This document shows, piece after piece, positions 8,038 to 16,999 of a DNA stretch of 64,000 bases. The translations under genes were made by a program, and so were the position numbers. The DNA comes from JAJEFO01 sp022819605 (lineage in GTDB: Bacteria; Pseudomonadota; Alphaproteobacteria; Rhodobacterales; Rhodobacteraceae). Position 1 is the first letter of the stretch, and every line of letters starts with the position of its first letter. Below the pieces are notes generated by a model that was not told where the DNA came from, searched no databases, and saw only the letters and a list, made by a program, of their open reading frames with translations. The stretch is from contig OZ244901.1 of the NCBI GenBank assembly GCA_965221545.1, positions 4,526,001 to 4,590,000 of the forward strand. Reading direction: 5' to 3'.

Positions 8038-8649
8038 GTGGCCAATCATCTCTACCAGCGCGACCTGCCCGACGGCCTCGACCTCGGCCAGTGCGTGGCC
8101 ATCGATTGCGAGACCATGGGCCTCAATCCGCGCCGCGACCGGCTCTGTCTCGTGCAGATGTCATCCGGCGACGGCGACACGCATCTTGTCCGGATCGAAA
8201 TGGGCCAGGAATCGGCCCCGAATCTTGAACGCCTGCTGACCGACCCGAGCGTGCTCAAGCTCTTCCATTTCGGGCGCTTCGACATCGCGGCACTTTTCCA
8301 CCGCTTCGGCACGCTTGCGGCGCCGGTCTACTGCACCAAGATCGCCTCAAAGCTCGTCCGCACCTACACTGTGCGGCATGGCTTGAAACACCTGGTCAGC
8401 GAGCTTCTGGGCGTCGACATCTCGAAGTTCCAGCAGATGAGCGACTGGGGTGCCGGCACGTTGACGGAAGCGCAGCTTGAGTACGCCGCGGCAGACGTGA
8501 TTTACCTGCATCGCCTCAAGGAAGAACTGGACGAGCGCCTTGCGCGGGAGGACCGAACGGACCTGGCGCAAGCGGCCTTTGACTTCCTGCCGACTCGTGC
8601 CCGCCTTGACCTTGCCGGCTGGCCAGAAGTTGACATCTTCGCCCACTAG
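8038..8649 (+). CDS. rnd: Ribonuclease D-like 3'-5' exoribonuclease (exonuclease domain only)
   Basis: The 203-residue protein has the three DEDDy exonuclease motifs: Asp23 and Glu25 in AIDCETMGL, FHFGRFD, and YAAADVIYL with tyrosine four residues before aspartate. E. coli RNase D is about 375 residues with C-terminal HRDC domains; this one ends after the catalytic domain, as alphaproteobacterial versions do. The likely role is 3' trimming of tRNA and other small RNAs. The start is GTG at 8038, placed by GGAGG six bases upstream; the frame is open to 7972 but that part lacks similarity and overlaps the regulator gene. It stands just ahead of lptC. Confidence 0.85.
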   Translation: MANHLYQRDLPDGLDLGQCVAIDCETMGLNPRRDRLCLVQMSSGDGDTHLVRIEMGQESAPNLERLLTDPSVLKLFHFGRFDIAALFHRFGTLAAPVYCTKIASKLVRTYTVRHGLKHLVSELLGVDISKFQQMSDWGAGTLTEAQLEYAAADVIYLHRLKEELDERLAREDRTDLAQAAFDFLPTRARLDLAGWPEVDIFAH

Positions 8650-8672
8650 CCCAATTGTCCTATGTGACGGAC

Positions 8673-9266
8673 ATGGCTGCAGCCGACAAATATTCGCGCC
8701 TGGTGTTCAGGATGAAGCTCGCCTTGCCGCTTGTGGCGCTGGCAATACTGTCGACGCTCTTCTTCGTGGCTGAAACCCTCGATCCCGACGCTGCAATTCC
8801 GTATGCCGAAGTCGACGTTGCACGCATCCTCGAAGAACAGGGCATCTCGAACCCGTCGATTGGCGGCGTGACGGAAGACGGAGTGGCCATTTCGCTTGCC
8901 GCGCACAAGATTCGGGCGGATTCGTCCCGGATCATGCTCACGGGAGAGACGCTGACCGCAGTGCTGAACATGCCGGACGGCAGCCGCATCGACATCGCGA
9001 GCCCGTCCGGCACCGTCGACTCCAAGACACAGGAAGTCACCCTCGACGGGGGCGTGCGGCTTGAGAGCACCAACGGGTATGTCGTCACAACTGACCGGCT
9101 GGTGACGTCACTGCGCGATGCCAGCGCAGCGTCCGAAGGCAAGATCGTGGCCACGGGGCCAGCCGGAGAGATTTCCGCCGGGTCCATGGTGCTTGTCCGG
9201 CTTGAATCCGCCGACGGACATCAACTTGTTTTCCAAGACGGAGTTAGGCTGGTATACCAACCCTGA
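8673..9266 (+). CDS. lptC: LptC-like lipopolysaccharide export protein (inner-membrane anchored)
   Basis: A 197-residue protein with one N-terminal membrane segment (LALPLVALAILSTLFFVAE) followed by a periplasmic beta-rich domain, the layout of LptC, which passes LPS from the LptBFG transporter to the LptA bridge. Sequence similarity to LptC is weak by eye; the call rests mainly on being first in lptC-lptA-lptB. Start choice is uncertain: ATG at 8673 is used here, but in-frame GTG (8664) and TTG (8655) are possible and none has a clear ribosome-binding site. lptA follows 18 bp later. Confidence 0.8.
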   Translation: MAAADKYSRLVFRMKLALPLVALAILSTLFFVAETLDPDAAIPYAEVDVARILEEQGISNPSIGGVTEDGVAISLAAHKIRADSSRIMLTGETLTAVLNMPDGSRIDIASPSGTVDSKTQEVTLDGGVRLESTNGYVVTTDRLVTSLRDASAASEGKIVATGPAGEISAGSMVLVRLESADGHQLVFQDGVRLVYQP

Positions 9267-9284
9267 ATCCAAGGATGGCGTTCC

Positions 9285-9782
9285 GTGACCCTGCGAATCG
9301 CGCTTATCTCAATGCTGGCCATTTTGGCACATGCTGCCTCGTCGCAGATTGCAGGCATCAATCTTGGTTCTGCCGCATTCGACAGGACTCAGCCCGTCGA
9401 GGTCACGGCCGACACGCTGTCGCTGGACCAGGAAAGCGGATCCGCTGTGTTCGATGGCAACGTCCTGGTCGTGCAGGACACTCTTCGGCTCTCGGCGGGC
9501 CGCGTGCTGATCGAGTACAGCGACGATGGCGGCGGGGCCAGCGGCATCGCGCGACTGCTTGCTTCAGGAGGCGTGACGTTCGTCACGGGAGGGGAGGCGG
9601 TCGAGGCCAGCGAAGCTGCCTATACCGTTGAGAGTGCCGAAGTGCAGTTCATCGGCGACGTCCTTTTGACACAGGGACGAAACTCGATTTCCGGAGACAA
9701 GTTGACGATCAACCTCGAAACCGGCTCGGGTCGGATGGAAGGTCGCGTCCGCACCATTCTCAACCGGCAAGGCGGAAACTGA
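9285..9782 (+). CDS. lptA: LptA/OstA-family periplasmic lipopolysaccharide-bridge protein
   Basis: The 165-residue protein has an N-terminal signal sequence (MTLRIALISMLAILAHAASS) and one OstA domain with PVEVTADTLSLDQESGSAVF followed by repeated beta-strand units, typical of LptA, which polymerises between the inner and outer membranes to carry LPS. The start is GTG at 9285, after an AAGGATGG site. Its TGA overlaps the lptB ATG by one base, so lptB is translationally coupled. The segment between lptC and lptB is the usual place for this gene. Confidence 0.9.
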   Translation: MTLRIALISMLAILAHAASSQIAGINLGSAAFDRTQPVEVTADTLSLDQESGSAVFDGNVLVVQDTLRLSAGRVLIEYSDDGGGASGIARLLASGGVTFVTGGEAVEASEAAYTVESAEVQFIGDVLLTQGRNSISGDKLTINLETGSGRMEGRVRTILNRQGGN

Positions 9783-10537
9783 TGACGGTTCTGACAGTCG
9801 CCTCGGAAACCGAGCAGGGCCTCGAAGTCAGGAACCTGAGGAAGTCCTTCCGCAAGCGACCGATCATCCGCGACGTCAGCCTCGACTTGCAGCGAGGCGA
9901 AGTCGTGGCGCTCCTCGGGCCCAACGGATCCGGCAAGACCACGTGCTTCTACACGATTGCCGGGCTGGTGATGCCGGATGGCGGACAGGTGCAGGTCGAC
10001 GGGCGCGACGTCACCAACTACCCGATGTACCGTCGCGCAAGGCTTGGCATCGGCTACCTTCCGCAGGAACGCTCGATCTTCCAGGGGCTCAATGTCGAGG
10101 ACAACATCCTGGCGATTCTCGAGATCGTCGAAACGGACAGGTCCAAGCGGCGCGAAAGACTCGAGGAGCTGCTGAACGAATTCTCGATCGCGCACTTGCG
10201 CCGTACGCCGTCAGTCGCATTGTCGGGGGGAGAACGCAGACGCTGCGAAATCGCTCGCAGCCTTGCGGCCGATCCGAGATACCTGCTGCTTGACGAGCCC
10301 TTTCCAGGCATCGACCCGATCGCCGTCGGCGACATCCGTGAGCTGGTGATCGAACTCAAGGACCGAGGAATCGGCGTCTTGATCACCGATCACAACGTGC
10401 GTGAGACGCTCCAGATCGTCGACCGAGCCTACATCCTCCACAATGGTACCGTGTTGATGAGCGGCAGCGCGGACGAAGTCGTCGTTGACGAAAAGGTCCG
10501 CCGCATCTTCCTGGGCCAGGAGTTTCGGATGGCATGA
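9782..10537 (+). CDS. lptB: LPS export ABC transporter ATP-binding protein
   Basis: This 251-residue cytoplasmic ATPase drives LPS extraction from the inner membrane together with LptF and LptG, which are not in this window. Visible motifs are Walker A GPNGSGKTT, the Q-loop segment, the signature LSGGERRRCEIAR and Walker B LLLDEPFPGIDP. The FPG of Walker B and the YLPQERSIF block are characteristic of LptB. The protein is about 10 residues longer at the N-terminus than E. coli LptB. In many proteobacteria rpoN follows lptB; here hpf and ptsN follow directly after about 200 bp, as in related alphaproteobacteria. Confidence 0.95.
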   Translation: MTVLTVASETEQGLEVRNLRKSFRKRPIIRDVSLDLQRGEVVALLGPNGSGKTTCFYTIAGLVMPDGGQVQVDGRDVTNYPMYRRARLGIGYLPQERSIFQGLNVEDNILAILEIVETDRSKRRERLEELLNEFSIAHLRRTPSVALSGGERRRCEIARSLAADPRYLLLDEPFPGIDPIAVGDIRELVIELKDRGIGVLITDHNVRETLQIVDRAYILHNGTVLMSGSADEVVVDEKVRRIFLGQEFRMA

Positions 10538-10735
10538 ATGGAGGTGCGGCTGACAGCGACGGCGCGGTCGACACCAGCTGGAATCGATGGCAAATGCTGT
10601 CCGCCGTGAATCCCAGTGTCCGCTGGCCCCCTGCATCTTCAATGTCGTCGGGTCGCTTCACATATACATACAAGGAATCGTCCAAGGCTCTCGCCGCCTG
10701 ACTGGTGGCAGGCCGTATCGTTTCGGGAGAAGTCC

Positions 10736-11299
10736 ATGCAGTATCAAGTCACCGGCAAGAAGATCGACATCGGCGAAGCGTTTCGAGAGCATGTCACGGC
10801 TTCCCTCGACGAAGTCGCCGGCAAGTATGCCGGGAGGCCGACCGATGCGAACGTCGTATTCTCGAAGAGCGGCCACGAATTCGTCTGCGAAATCGTGATC
10901 CATCTTTCGACCGGACTCACCGTTCAGGCCCGAGGCCATGACCACGAGATATATGCCGCTTTCGAACGGAGCCGCGACAAGGCCGAAAAGCAGCTCCGGC
11001 GGTACAAGCGACGCCTGAAGGATCATCGCCGCGAACGACCTGTTGAACTTCAAGACGCGTCAGCCTATATCCTCGCGTCGTCCGACGGACACGACGAATC
11101 GGAACCCGACACGCTTCAACCGATCATCATCGCAGAGATGGAAACGAAGATTCCTTTGCTGTCAGTCGGGGAAGCGGTGATGCAGATGGAGCTCGCGGGT
11201 GCTCCGGTGCTTGTCTTTCGCAATGAACTGCGGGGAACCGGAGTCAATGTCGTGTATCGTCGGGATGACGGGAACATTGGCTGGATCGACCCCAGCTAG
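10736..11299 (+). CDS. hpf: Ribosome hibernation promoting factor, long form
   Basis: The 187-residue protein has the N-terminal ribosome-binding S30AE domain (MQYQVTGKKIDIGEAFREHV, with basic helix RRYKRRLKDHRR) and the C-terminal dimerisation domain (residues about 125-187, ending in DDGNIGWIDPS). This makes it the long HPF that forms 100S ribosome dimers in stationary phase. ATG at 10736 has GGGAGAAG upstream; the open frame extends further but without similarity. About 200 bp separate it from lptB, and I see no clear promoter there. It is followed by ptsN, a common pairing. Confidence 0.93.
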   Translation: MQYQVTGKKIDIGEAFREHVTASLDEVAGKYAGRPTDANVVFSKSGHEFVCEIVIHLSTGLTVQARGHDHEIYAAFERSRDKAEKQLRRYKRRLKDHRRERPVELQDASAYILASSDGHDESEPDTLQPIIIAEMETKIPLLSVGEAVMQMELAGAPVLVFRNELRGTGVNVVYRRDDGNIGWIDPS

Positions 11300-11336
11300 G
11301 TCAGTGCGGCCAACCGCTGCCAAGGGACAGGATTGA

Positions 11337-11801
11337 ATGAACGTAGCAAAGATTCTCCGCCCGGATGCGGTCAGGCACCTTGCCTCGCTCAGCAGCAAGA
11401 AGCGGCTGTTTCACGAGATTGGGGATCTGGCAGCAATCGCCTACGGCCTCAATCCGGCTGACGTGGCGTCAGCGCTTCAGGAACGCGAGGCACTGGGTCC
11501 GACCGGGGTAGGGCATGGGGTTGCCTTGCCGCATGCCCGCCTGGCCGAGCTGACAACCGTTTGCGGACTCTTCGTTCAGATCGAGCGCCCCCTCGAATTC
11601 GAGGCAGTCGACAAGCAGCCTGTCGATCTTGTCTTCGCGCTTCTGGCGCCCGAGGATGCGGGCGTTGAACACCTGAAGGCGCTGGCAGTCGTGTCGCGCT
11701 CCATGCGTGACGCCGATCTTTGCGCCAAGCTTCGCGCCAATACGGATTCGGCCACGTTGCATACCCTTCTTGCCGAACAGCCGCGCGAAAAGGCCGCCTG
11801 A
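11337..11801 (+). CDS. ptsN: Nitrogen-related phosphotransferase IIA protein (PtsN)
   Basis: The 154-residue PTS EIIA type-2 domain protein is the end acceptor of the regulatory PTS-Ntr relay (PtsP-NPr-PtsN). The phosphorylated histidine is His66 in GVALPHARL. It has no transport domain, and the family acts by binding target proteins, often linked to potassium and nitrogen balance. ATG at 11337 follows a weak AGGA site. It lies 37 bp after hpf and is probably co-transcribed with it. The next genes downstream face the opposite way. Confidence 0.93.
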   Translation: MNVAKILRPDAVRHLASLSSKKRLFHEIGDLAAIAYGLNPADVASALQEREALGPTGVGHGVALPHARLAELTTVCGLFVQIERPLEFEAVDKQPVDLVFALLAPEDAGVEHLKALAVVSRSMRDADLCAKLRANTDSATLHTLLAEQPREKAA

Positions 11802-11940
11802 GCCGCAAGACGTTCCGATCCCGGTCGCTCAGCCGGAGCCAGTTCAAACCATGTCTTCGAATCCAGCTGCGCGACCCGGTCGCGGGAATTCGCAGCGTCG
11901 CCGAGCGAGCGATTTGCATGGGCCGGCTCGGTCCGCCGAA

Positions 11941-12744
11941 TCACCCGGCGGCGAGGATCACCCCGGGCGAATGAGCCAGGAAGAACGGGTTTCGAAAGGA
12001 CGGCTTGCCATACGCGAGGGGTTCGTGCGTCTCCTTCCAGACCACCTTCCCCCCGGCAGCGGCCAAAACGGCATGGCCTGCGGCCGTGTCCCACTCCATC
12101 GTCGGGCCAAGACGCGGGTAGAAGTCCGCCTCTCCTGTCGCCACAAGGCAAAACTTGAGCGACGAACCGGCGCTCACCAGATCTGCCACCTCATATTTCG
12201 CGATGTAGTCGTCCGTTGCCTGGTCCCTGTGCGACTTCGATGCCACCACGCGCAACGCCGCATTGTCCGGTTCGACGACCCTGATCGGTCGCGTGTCGCC
12301 AGGCCTGTCCGCGCCCAGATCGCCCGTTTCCTCGATCGCCCCGCCTTCCGGCAAGGTCAGGAACAGCCGCCTCTTCGCCGGCGCATAGACAACGCCCAAC
12401 ACCGGGCAGCCGTCTTCGACCAGTGCGATGTTCACCGTGAAGTCGCCCCTGCGCTGGACGAATTCCTTGGTGCCGTCCAGCGGATCAACGATCAGGAACG
12501 TCCTGGCCGACAGATCATGGGTCGCGGATTGTTCCTCGGTTACCAGGGGCAAGCCCGGGAATCCGGCCGTCAGCCCTGCCGCTATCAGCCTGTCGGCAGC
12601 CTCGTCCGCCTCCGTCACCGGGGACGAGTCCTGCTTCTTCCTGATCACGAGATCGTCGCGGCGGTAGATCTCCATGATGGCCTCGCCGCCTTGAATCGCC
12701 AAGCGGCGCATGGTCGACACCAAAATGTCTCTATCAGCATTCAC
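11941..12744 (-). CDS. cysQ: 3'(2'),5'-bisphosphate nucleotidase
   Basis: The 267-residue inositol-monophosphatase-fold enzyme hydrolyses adenosine 3',5'-bisphosphate (PAP), a by-product of sulfate assimilation, to AMP. The metal-binding motifs are TEEQS, DPLDGTKEF and WDTAAGHAVLAAAGG, and the KTxSPVTxAD-like segment appears as KKQDSSPVTEADEAAD. I chose GTG at 12742-12744 because AAAGGA lies seven bases upstream; the frame is open to 12825 but that part has no similarity. CysQ is favoured over plain inositol monophosphatase by the overall pattern and length. Confidence 0.9.
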   Translation of the reverse strand: MNADRDILVSTMRRLAIQGGEAIMEIYRRDDLVIRKKQDSSPVTEADEAADRLIAAGLTAGFPGLPLVTEEQSATHDLSARTFLIVDPLDGTKEFVQRRGDFTVNIALVEDGCPVLGVVYAPAKRRLFLTLPEGGAIEETGDLGADRPGDTRPIRVVEPDNAALRVVASKSHRDQATDDYIAKYEVADLVSAGSSLKFCLVATGEADFYPRLGPTMEWDTAAGHAVLAAAGGKVVWKETHEPLAYGKPSFRNPFFLAHSPGVILAAG

Positions 12745-12866
12745 AACGGGTTCCTTTGCATGCCCTGTCGATGCGCTTCGTTGGGGGACTTCGGAACTTA
12801 TTGTCCTCTCGGCGAGAACGGGCAACCCGGTTTCACGGCCAGCACCGGTTCGGGAGCCGTACGGAC

Positions 12867-13475
12867 CTATCCCGCCACCCGCATTGTGACGTTGATTCGA
12901 CCACCGTCGGGCAGAAGGGACGACGAACCGAACCGGATCCGGTCAATGCCGTGATATGCCAGCCGCGCCGCACCCGAGAGCACGGCCACGTCGCCGGAAT
13001 TCAGCCAGATGGATTGCGTCGGGCCACCACGGGTCACCTGCCCGATCCGGAACAGCGCGTCATCTCCGAGGGAAATCGAAACAACCGGCCAGTCCAGATC
13101 GACCTCGTCCCGATCCTGGTGCAGTCCCATTTTCGAGCCTTCGCCGTAGAAATTGACGAGACATGAGTCCGGTGCGCGATCAACGCCCGAAATCGTCGAC
13201 CAGACATCAAGCATTGCGATCGGAATCTCGGGCCAGGCTTCGCCATCCGGCTGGAGAGAATCGTATCTGTAGCCGGCGCGGTCCGTGACCCAACCGACCC
13301 TTCCGGCGGCACTCATTCTTACCGACATCTTCTTGCCGCCGGGCGTTTCATACCTGCGAAAGGGCGCCTTTGCGGCAACGTCGCGCAAGTCGCCCACCAT
13401 TTTGCGCTGCAAGTCCGGGGCAAGAAACCCTTTCCAGATCCTGACGCCATTCACATCCAACGGAGTGCCCGACAT
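12867..13475 (-). CDS. alkB: AlkB-family alpha-ketoglutarate-dependent DNA/RNA dealkylase
   Basis: The 202-residue protein repairs 1-methyladenine and 3-methylcytosine by oxidative demethylation. The iron ligands are HQD in KMGLHQDRDE and the later histidine of AYHGIDRI; the 2-oxoglutarate-binding arginines are in GGRINVTMRV at the C-terminus. NFYGEGSKMGLHQD is the family hallmark. ATG at 13473-13475 gives the normal length but lacks a clear ribosome-binding site. It is transcribed away from dnaK. No ada gene is adjacent, so induction by alkylation cannot be judged here. Confidence 0.92.
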   Translation of the reverse strand: MSGTPLDVNGVRIWKGFLAPDLQRKMVGDLRDVAAKAPFRRYETPGGKKMSVRMSAAGRVGWVTDRAGYRYDSLQPDGEAWPEIPIAMLDVWSTISGVDRAPDSCLVNFYGEGSKMGLHQDRDEVDLDWPVVSISLGDDALFRIGQVTRGGPTQSIWLNSGDVAVLSGAARLAYHGIDRIRFGSSSLLPDGGRINVTMRVAG

Positions 13476-13718
13476 GCGCGCACTATAGCCGGATGGCCGC
13501 AAGGTTCCATCGGGCACAGGATCAAGATTGTCGCCCTCCTGGCATCAATGCCGCGAACGCACGCTGATCGTTGCCGCGTATTTCGCCCCGTATCGTGCCC
13601 GACAAGCGGCCTGCGTCCGCATCTGGCGCCGTCTGTCCGGGCGCAAGTCGGCGAGTCGGGTCGGCGGGTCGTGTTCGCATTCGGTTCAGACCCTTTGTGA
13701 ATTCGCTTTCCTGACCTG

Positions 13719-13747
13719 CTTGCAGGCGCCAAGACCGCTACCTATAT
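13719..13747 (+). promoter_or_regulatory. RpoH (sigma-32)-type heat-shock promoter upstream of dnaK
   Basis: CTTG (13719-13722), 18 bp, then CCTATAT (13741-13747) matches the alphaproteobacterial heat-shock consensus CTTG-N17/18-CYTATNT. It lies about 110 bp before the dnaK ATG in the 382-bp gap 13476-13857. Nothing else in that gap looks like a gene or CIRCE element. Confidence 0.75.
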
Positions 13748-13857
13748 ACCCCACGAACCCGTGATCGCCCCTTGATGCGTCACGACTTATGGGATGGGAA
13801 ACCGGTGCCGAACCGGGCCGGTTTTCCGGACATCGCCGAAAGAAAGAGGACACAGGA

Positions 13858-15780
13858 ATGGGCAAAGTTATCGGTATTGACCTGGGTACAACGAACAGCT
13901 GCGTCGCCATCATGGATGGGTCCCAGCCCCGGGTGATCGAAAACACCGAAGGCGCGCGAACCACGCCATCAATCGTCGCGTTCACCGACAAGGAACGCCT
14001 TGTTGGGCAACCGGCTAAACGCCAGGCAGTCACGAATCCGGAGAACACCGTTTTCGCGGTCAAGCGCCTGATCGGACGTCGTGTCGACGATGCCGAGGTG
14101 ACGAAGGACAAGAAGATCGTGCCATATGCCATCGTCGATGGCGGCAACGGTGATGCCTGGGTCGAGGCGGGAGGCGAAAACTACTCGCCGTCCCAGATCT
14201 CGGCTTTCATCCTCCAGAAGATGAAGGAAACCGCCGAGGGCTACCTTGGCGAGGACGTCGCGCAGGCCGTCATCACCGTGCCGGCCTACTTCAACGACGC
14301 GCAGCGCCAAGCCACGAAGGATGCCGGCAAGATCGCCGGGCTCGAGGTGCTGCGGATCATCAATGAGCCGACCGCCGCGGCCCTGGCCTACGGTCTCGAC
14401 AAGAAGGAGACGAAGACCATTGCCGTCTATGATCTCGGCGGCGGCACCTTCGACATCACGATCCTCGAGATCGATGACGGCCTCTTCGAGGTGAAGTCCA
14501 CGAATGGCGACACGTTTCTCGGCGGCGAGGATTTCGACATGCGGGTCGTCAACCACCTGGCCGAGGAGTTCAAGAAGGAGCACGGTGTTGATCTGACCGC
14601 CGACAAGATGGCGCTTCAGCGCCTGAAAGAGGCGGCAGAAAAGGCAAAGATCGAGCTTTCAAGCTCCTCCCAGACCGAGATAAACCAGCCGTTCATTTCG
14701 ATGGATCCTGGCTCGGGTACGCCGCTCCACATGGTCATCAAGCTGACCCGCGCAAAGCTGGAGAGCCTTGTAGGCGACCTGATCAAGAAGTCGATCAAGC
14801 CGTGCCAGGCTGCCCTGAAGGATGCCGGCATCCCGAAGGACAGCATCGATGAAGTCGTTCTTGTCGGCGGCATGACACGGATGCCGAAGGTCATCGAGGA
14901 AGTCACGAAGTTCTTCGGAAAGGAGCCGCACAAGGGCGTGAACCCCGACGAGGTCGTCGCCATGGGCGCTGCCATTCAGGCCGGCGTTCTCCAGGGTGAC
15001 GTCAAGGACGTTGTCCTGCTCGACGTGACGCCGCTTTCCCTGGGCATCGAAACGCTTGGAGGCGTCTTCACCCGGCTCATCGATCGCAACACGACGATTC
15101 CCACGAAAAAGTCACAGATCTTCTCGACCGCCGAAGACAACCAGAACGCGGTTACCATCCGCGTCTTCCAGGGCGAGCGCGAAATGGCGGCGGACAACAA
15201 GATTCTCGGTCAGTTCAACCTGGAAGAGATTCCTCCCGCGCCACGGGGAATGCCCCAGATCGAGGTGACCTTCGACATCGATGCCAACGGCATTGTCAGC
15301 GTGTCGGCCAAGGACAAGGGCACCGGCAAGGAACAGAAGATCACGATCCAGGCGTCGAGCGGCCTCTCGGACGAAGAAATCGAACGGATGGTCAAGGATG
15401 CCGAGGAAAACGCCGAGGCCGACAGGGAACGCCGGGAGCTGGTCGAGGCGAAGAACAGCGCCGAAAGCAAGATCGACTACTACGAAAAGCAGATCAAGGA
15501 GCATAGCGACAAGGTCGATCCGACCACCGTTGAGGCGATCGAGCTGGCCATCTCTGCGCTCAAGGACGACCTCGAAAAGGACGATGTCACGGCAGAAAAG
15601 CTGCAATCCGGCATTCGCAACCTGGAAGAAGCGTCGATGAAACTGGGCGAGGCAATCTACAAGGCGCAGGCCGAGTCCGCTGGAGACACCGATCCGGACG
15701 CCGAAGACGAGCCGCGCGGTGTGGATGACGACATTGTCGATGCCGACTTCGAAGACCTCGAAGACGACAAGCGCGCTTGA
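13858..15780 (+). CDS. dnaK: Molecular chaperone DnaK (Hsp70)
   Basis: The 640-residue Hsp70 has an N-terminal ATPase domain beginning GKVIGIDLGTTNSCVAIMDG, the phosphate-binding DLGGGTFDITILEI, the linker DVVLLDVTPLSLGIETLGG, a substrate-binding domain and a helical lid. It ends in an acidic tail, DADFEDLEDDKRA, as in other alphaproteobacteria. ATG at 13858 follows AGAGGACACAGGA. A heat-shock promoter is visible upstream. A strong hairpin and dnaJ follow. Its exchange factor GrpE is encoded 33 kb away beside hrcA. Confidence 0.98.
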   Translation: MGKVIGIDLGTTNSCVAIMDGSQPRVIENTEGARTTPSIVAFTDKERLVGQPAKRQAVTNPENTVFAVKRLIGRRVDDAEVTKDKKIVPYAIVDGGNGDAWVEAGGENYSPSQISAFILQKMKETAEGYLGEDVAQAVITVPAYFNDAQRQATKDAGKIAGLEVLRIINEPTAAALAYGLDKKETKTIAVYDLGGGTFDITILEIDDGLFEVKSTNGDTFLGGEDFDMRVVNHLAEEFKKEHGVDLTADKMALQRLKEAAEKAKIELSSSSQTEINQPFISMDPGSGTPLHMVIKLTRAKLESLVGDLIKKSIKPCQAALKDAGIPKDSIDEVVLVGGMTRMPKVIEEVTKFFGKEPHKGVNPDEVVAMGAAIQAGVLQGDVKDVVLLDVTPLSLGIETLGGVFTRLIDRNTTIPTKKSQIFSTAEDNQNAVTIRVFQGEREMAADNKILGQFNLEEIPPAPRGMPQIEVTFDIDANGIVSVSAKDKGTGKEQKITIQASSGLSDEEIERMVKDAEENAEADRERRELVEAKNSAESKIDYYEKQIKEHSDKVDPTTVEAIELAISALKDDLEKDDVTAEKLQSGIRNLEEASMKLGEAIYKAQAESAGDTDPDAEDEPRGVDDDIVDADFEDLEDDKRA

Positions 15781-15800
15781 CGCCGCTTGGCGCGACTCAC

Positions 15801-15829
15801 GACCGGCCCGAGGCCTTCTCGGGCCGGTC
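15801..15829 (+). terminator. Perfect 12-bp hairpin between dnaK and dnaJ (partial terminator or RNA-stability element)
   Basis: GACCGGCCCGAG (15801-15812), loop GCCTT, then CTCGGGCCGGTC (15818-15829) form a perfect stem in the 73-bp dnaK-dnaJ spacer. No T-run follows, so it is not a complete intrinsic terminator. It may lower dnaJ expression relative to dnaK or mark an mRNA processing site. Confidence 0.65.
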
Positions 15830-15853
15830 GCAGCGCTTCAAGGGGAATGAGAC

Positions 15854-16999
15854 ATGTCCAAGCGCGATTTCTACGAGGTTCTTGGGGTCGCCAGAGGTGC
15901 GTCGTCCGAAGAGCTAAAGAAGGCATACCGGCGCAAGGCAAAGGACCTTCACCCGGACCGCAACTCGGACAATCCCAACGCCGAAGCCCAGTTCAAGGAA
16001 GTCAACGAAGCGTACGAAATCCTCAGGGACGCCGAAAAGAAAGCGGCCTATGACCGCTTCGGTCATGCCGCGTTCGAGGGAGGCATGGGCGGCGGGGCGC
16101 ATCCCGGACGCGAATACGCAGGAGGCGATTTCGCCAGCGCATTCTCGGATGTCTTTGACGATCTGTTCGGCGACATAACCGGATCTCGCCGCGGTAGAGG
16201 GCGCCAGCGCGCAACGCGCGGCTCGGACCTGCGCTACAACCTGAGTGTTGCGCTCGAAGACGCGTATGCGGGCATCCAGAAGTCCATCCGGGTACCGACC
16301 GCCCTGGCCTGCGAAACCTGCAACGGCACGGGAGCCGAAGGCGGCGCGGAACCGGAATCCTGCCCGACTTGCTCGGGCTTGGGAAAGGTGCGCGCAAGCC
16401 AGGGCTTTTTCACGGTGGAACGTACCTGTCCCACCTGCTCTGGCGCAGGCCAGGTCATCAGGAATCCCTGCGGGTCCTGCGGCGGATCAGGGCGGGTCGC
16501 GAAGGAACGCTCGCTTTCCGTCAACATTCCCGTTGGCGTGGAAACCGGAACGCGGATCCGGCTCGCCGGTGAAGGCGAGGCGGGTTTGCGGGGAGGGCCG
16601 CCAGGCGATCTCTACATCTTCGTCAATGTCGCCGAGCATGCGTTGTTCCAGCGCGACGGAATGAACCTGTATTGTCAAGTGCCTGTTTCGATGGCGACGG
16701 CAGCACTCGGGGGCGACATCGAGGTTCCCACCATCGATGGCGGGCGCAGCCGCGTGAAGATCCCGACCGGCAGCCAGTCGGGCCGCCAGATGCGGCTTCG
16801 GGGCAAGGGAATGCCTCCGCTGAGGGGTGGAGGCCGTGGCGACATGATGGTCGAGCTTGCGGTCGAAACTCCGGTCAACCTGACCGCCAGGCAGAAGGAA
16901 CTGCTCTTCGAGTTTGAAGAGCTCTCGGCGGAAAACAATCCCAACAGCTCGGGGTTTTTCGAGAAAGTGAAATCCTTCTGGGAAGGCATGAAGGCCTGA
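15854..16999 (+). CDS. dnaJ: Co-chaperone DnaJ (Hsp40)
   Basis: The 381-residue type I J-protein has the J domain with HPD (LHPDRNSDN), a Gly-rich linker, four zinc-finger repeats (CETCNGTG, CPTCSGLG, CPTCSGAG, CGSCGGSG) and the C-terminal substrate-binding domain. It stimulates the DnaK ATPase and delivers unfolded clients. ATG at 15854 has AAGGGGAATGAG upstream. It shares the heat-shock promoter region of dnaK, 73 bp upstream. After it comes a 404-bp gap and then secA in the opposite direction. Confidence 0.98.
   Translation: MSKRDFYEVLGVARGASSEELKKAYRRKAKDLHPDRNSDNPNAEAQFKEVNEAYEILRDAEKKAAYDRFGHAAFEGGMGGGAHPGREYAGGDFASAFSDVFDDLFGDITGSRRGRGRQRATRGSDLRYNLSVALEDAYAGIQKSIRVPTALACETCNGTGAEGGAEPESCPTCSGLGKVRASQGFFTVERTCPTCSGAGQVIRNPCGSCGGSGRVAKERSLSVNIPVGVETGTRIRLAGEGEAGLRGGPPGDLYIFVNVAEHALFQRDGMNLYCQVPVSMATAALGGDIEVPTIDGGRSRVKIPTGSQSGRQMRLRGKGMPPLRGGGRGDMMVELAVETPVNLTARQKELLFEFEELSAENNPNSSGFFEKVKSFWEGMKA

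Noticed and set aside
10538..10735. Absence of rpoN between lptB and hpf as a deletion
   Set aside because: Related Rhodobacterales carry hpf directly after lptB with rpoN elsewhere, so this is likely normal.
11707..12954. 415-codon open frame antisense to cysQ
   Set aside because: The cysQ strand has clear catalytic motifs; this is its shadow.
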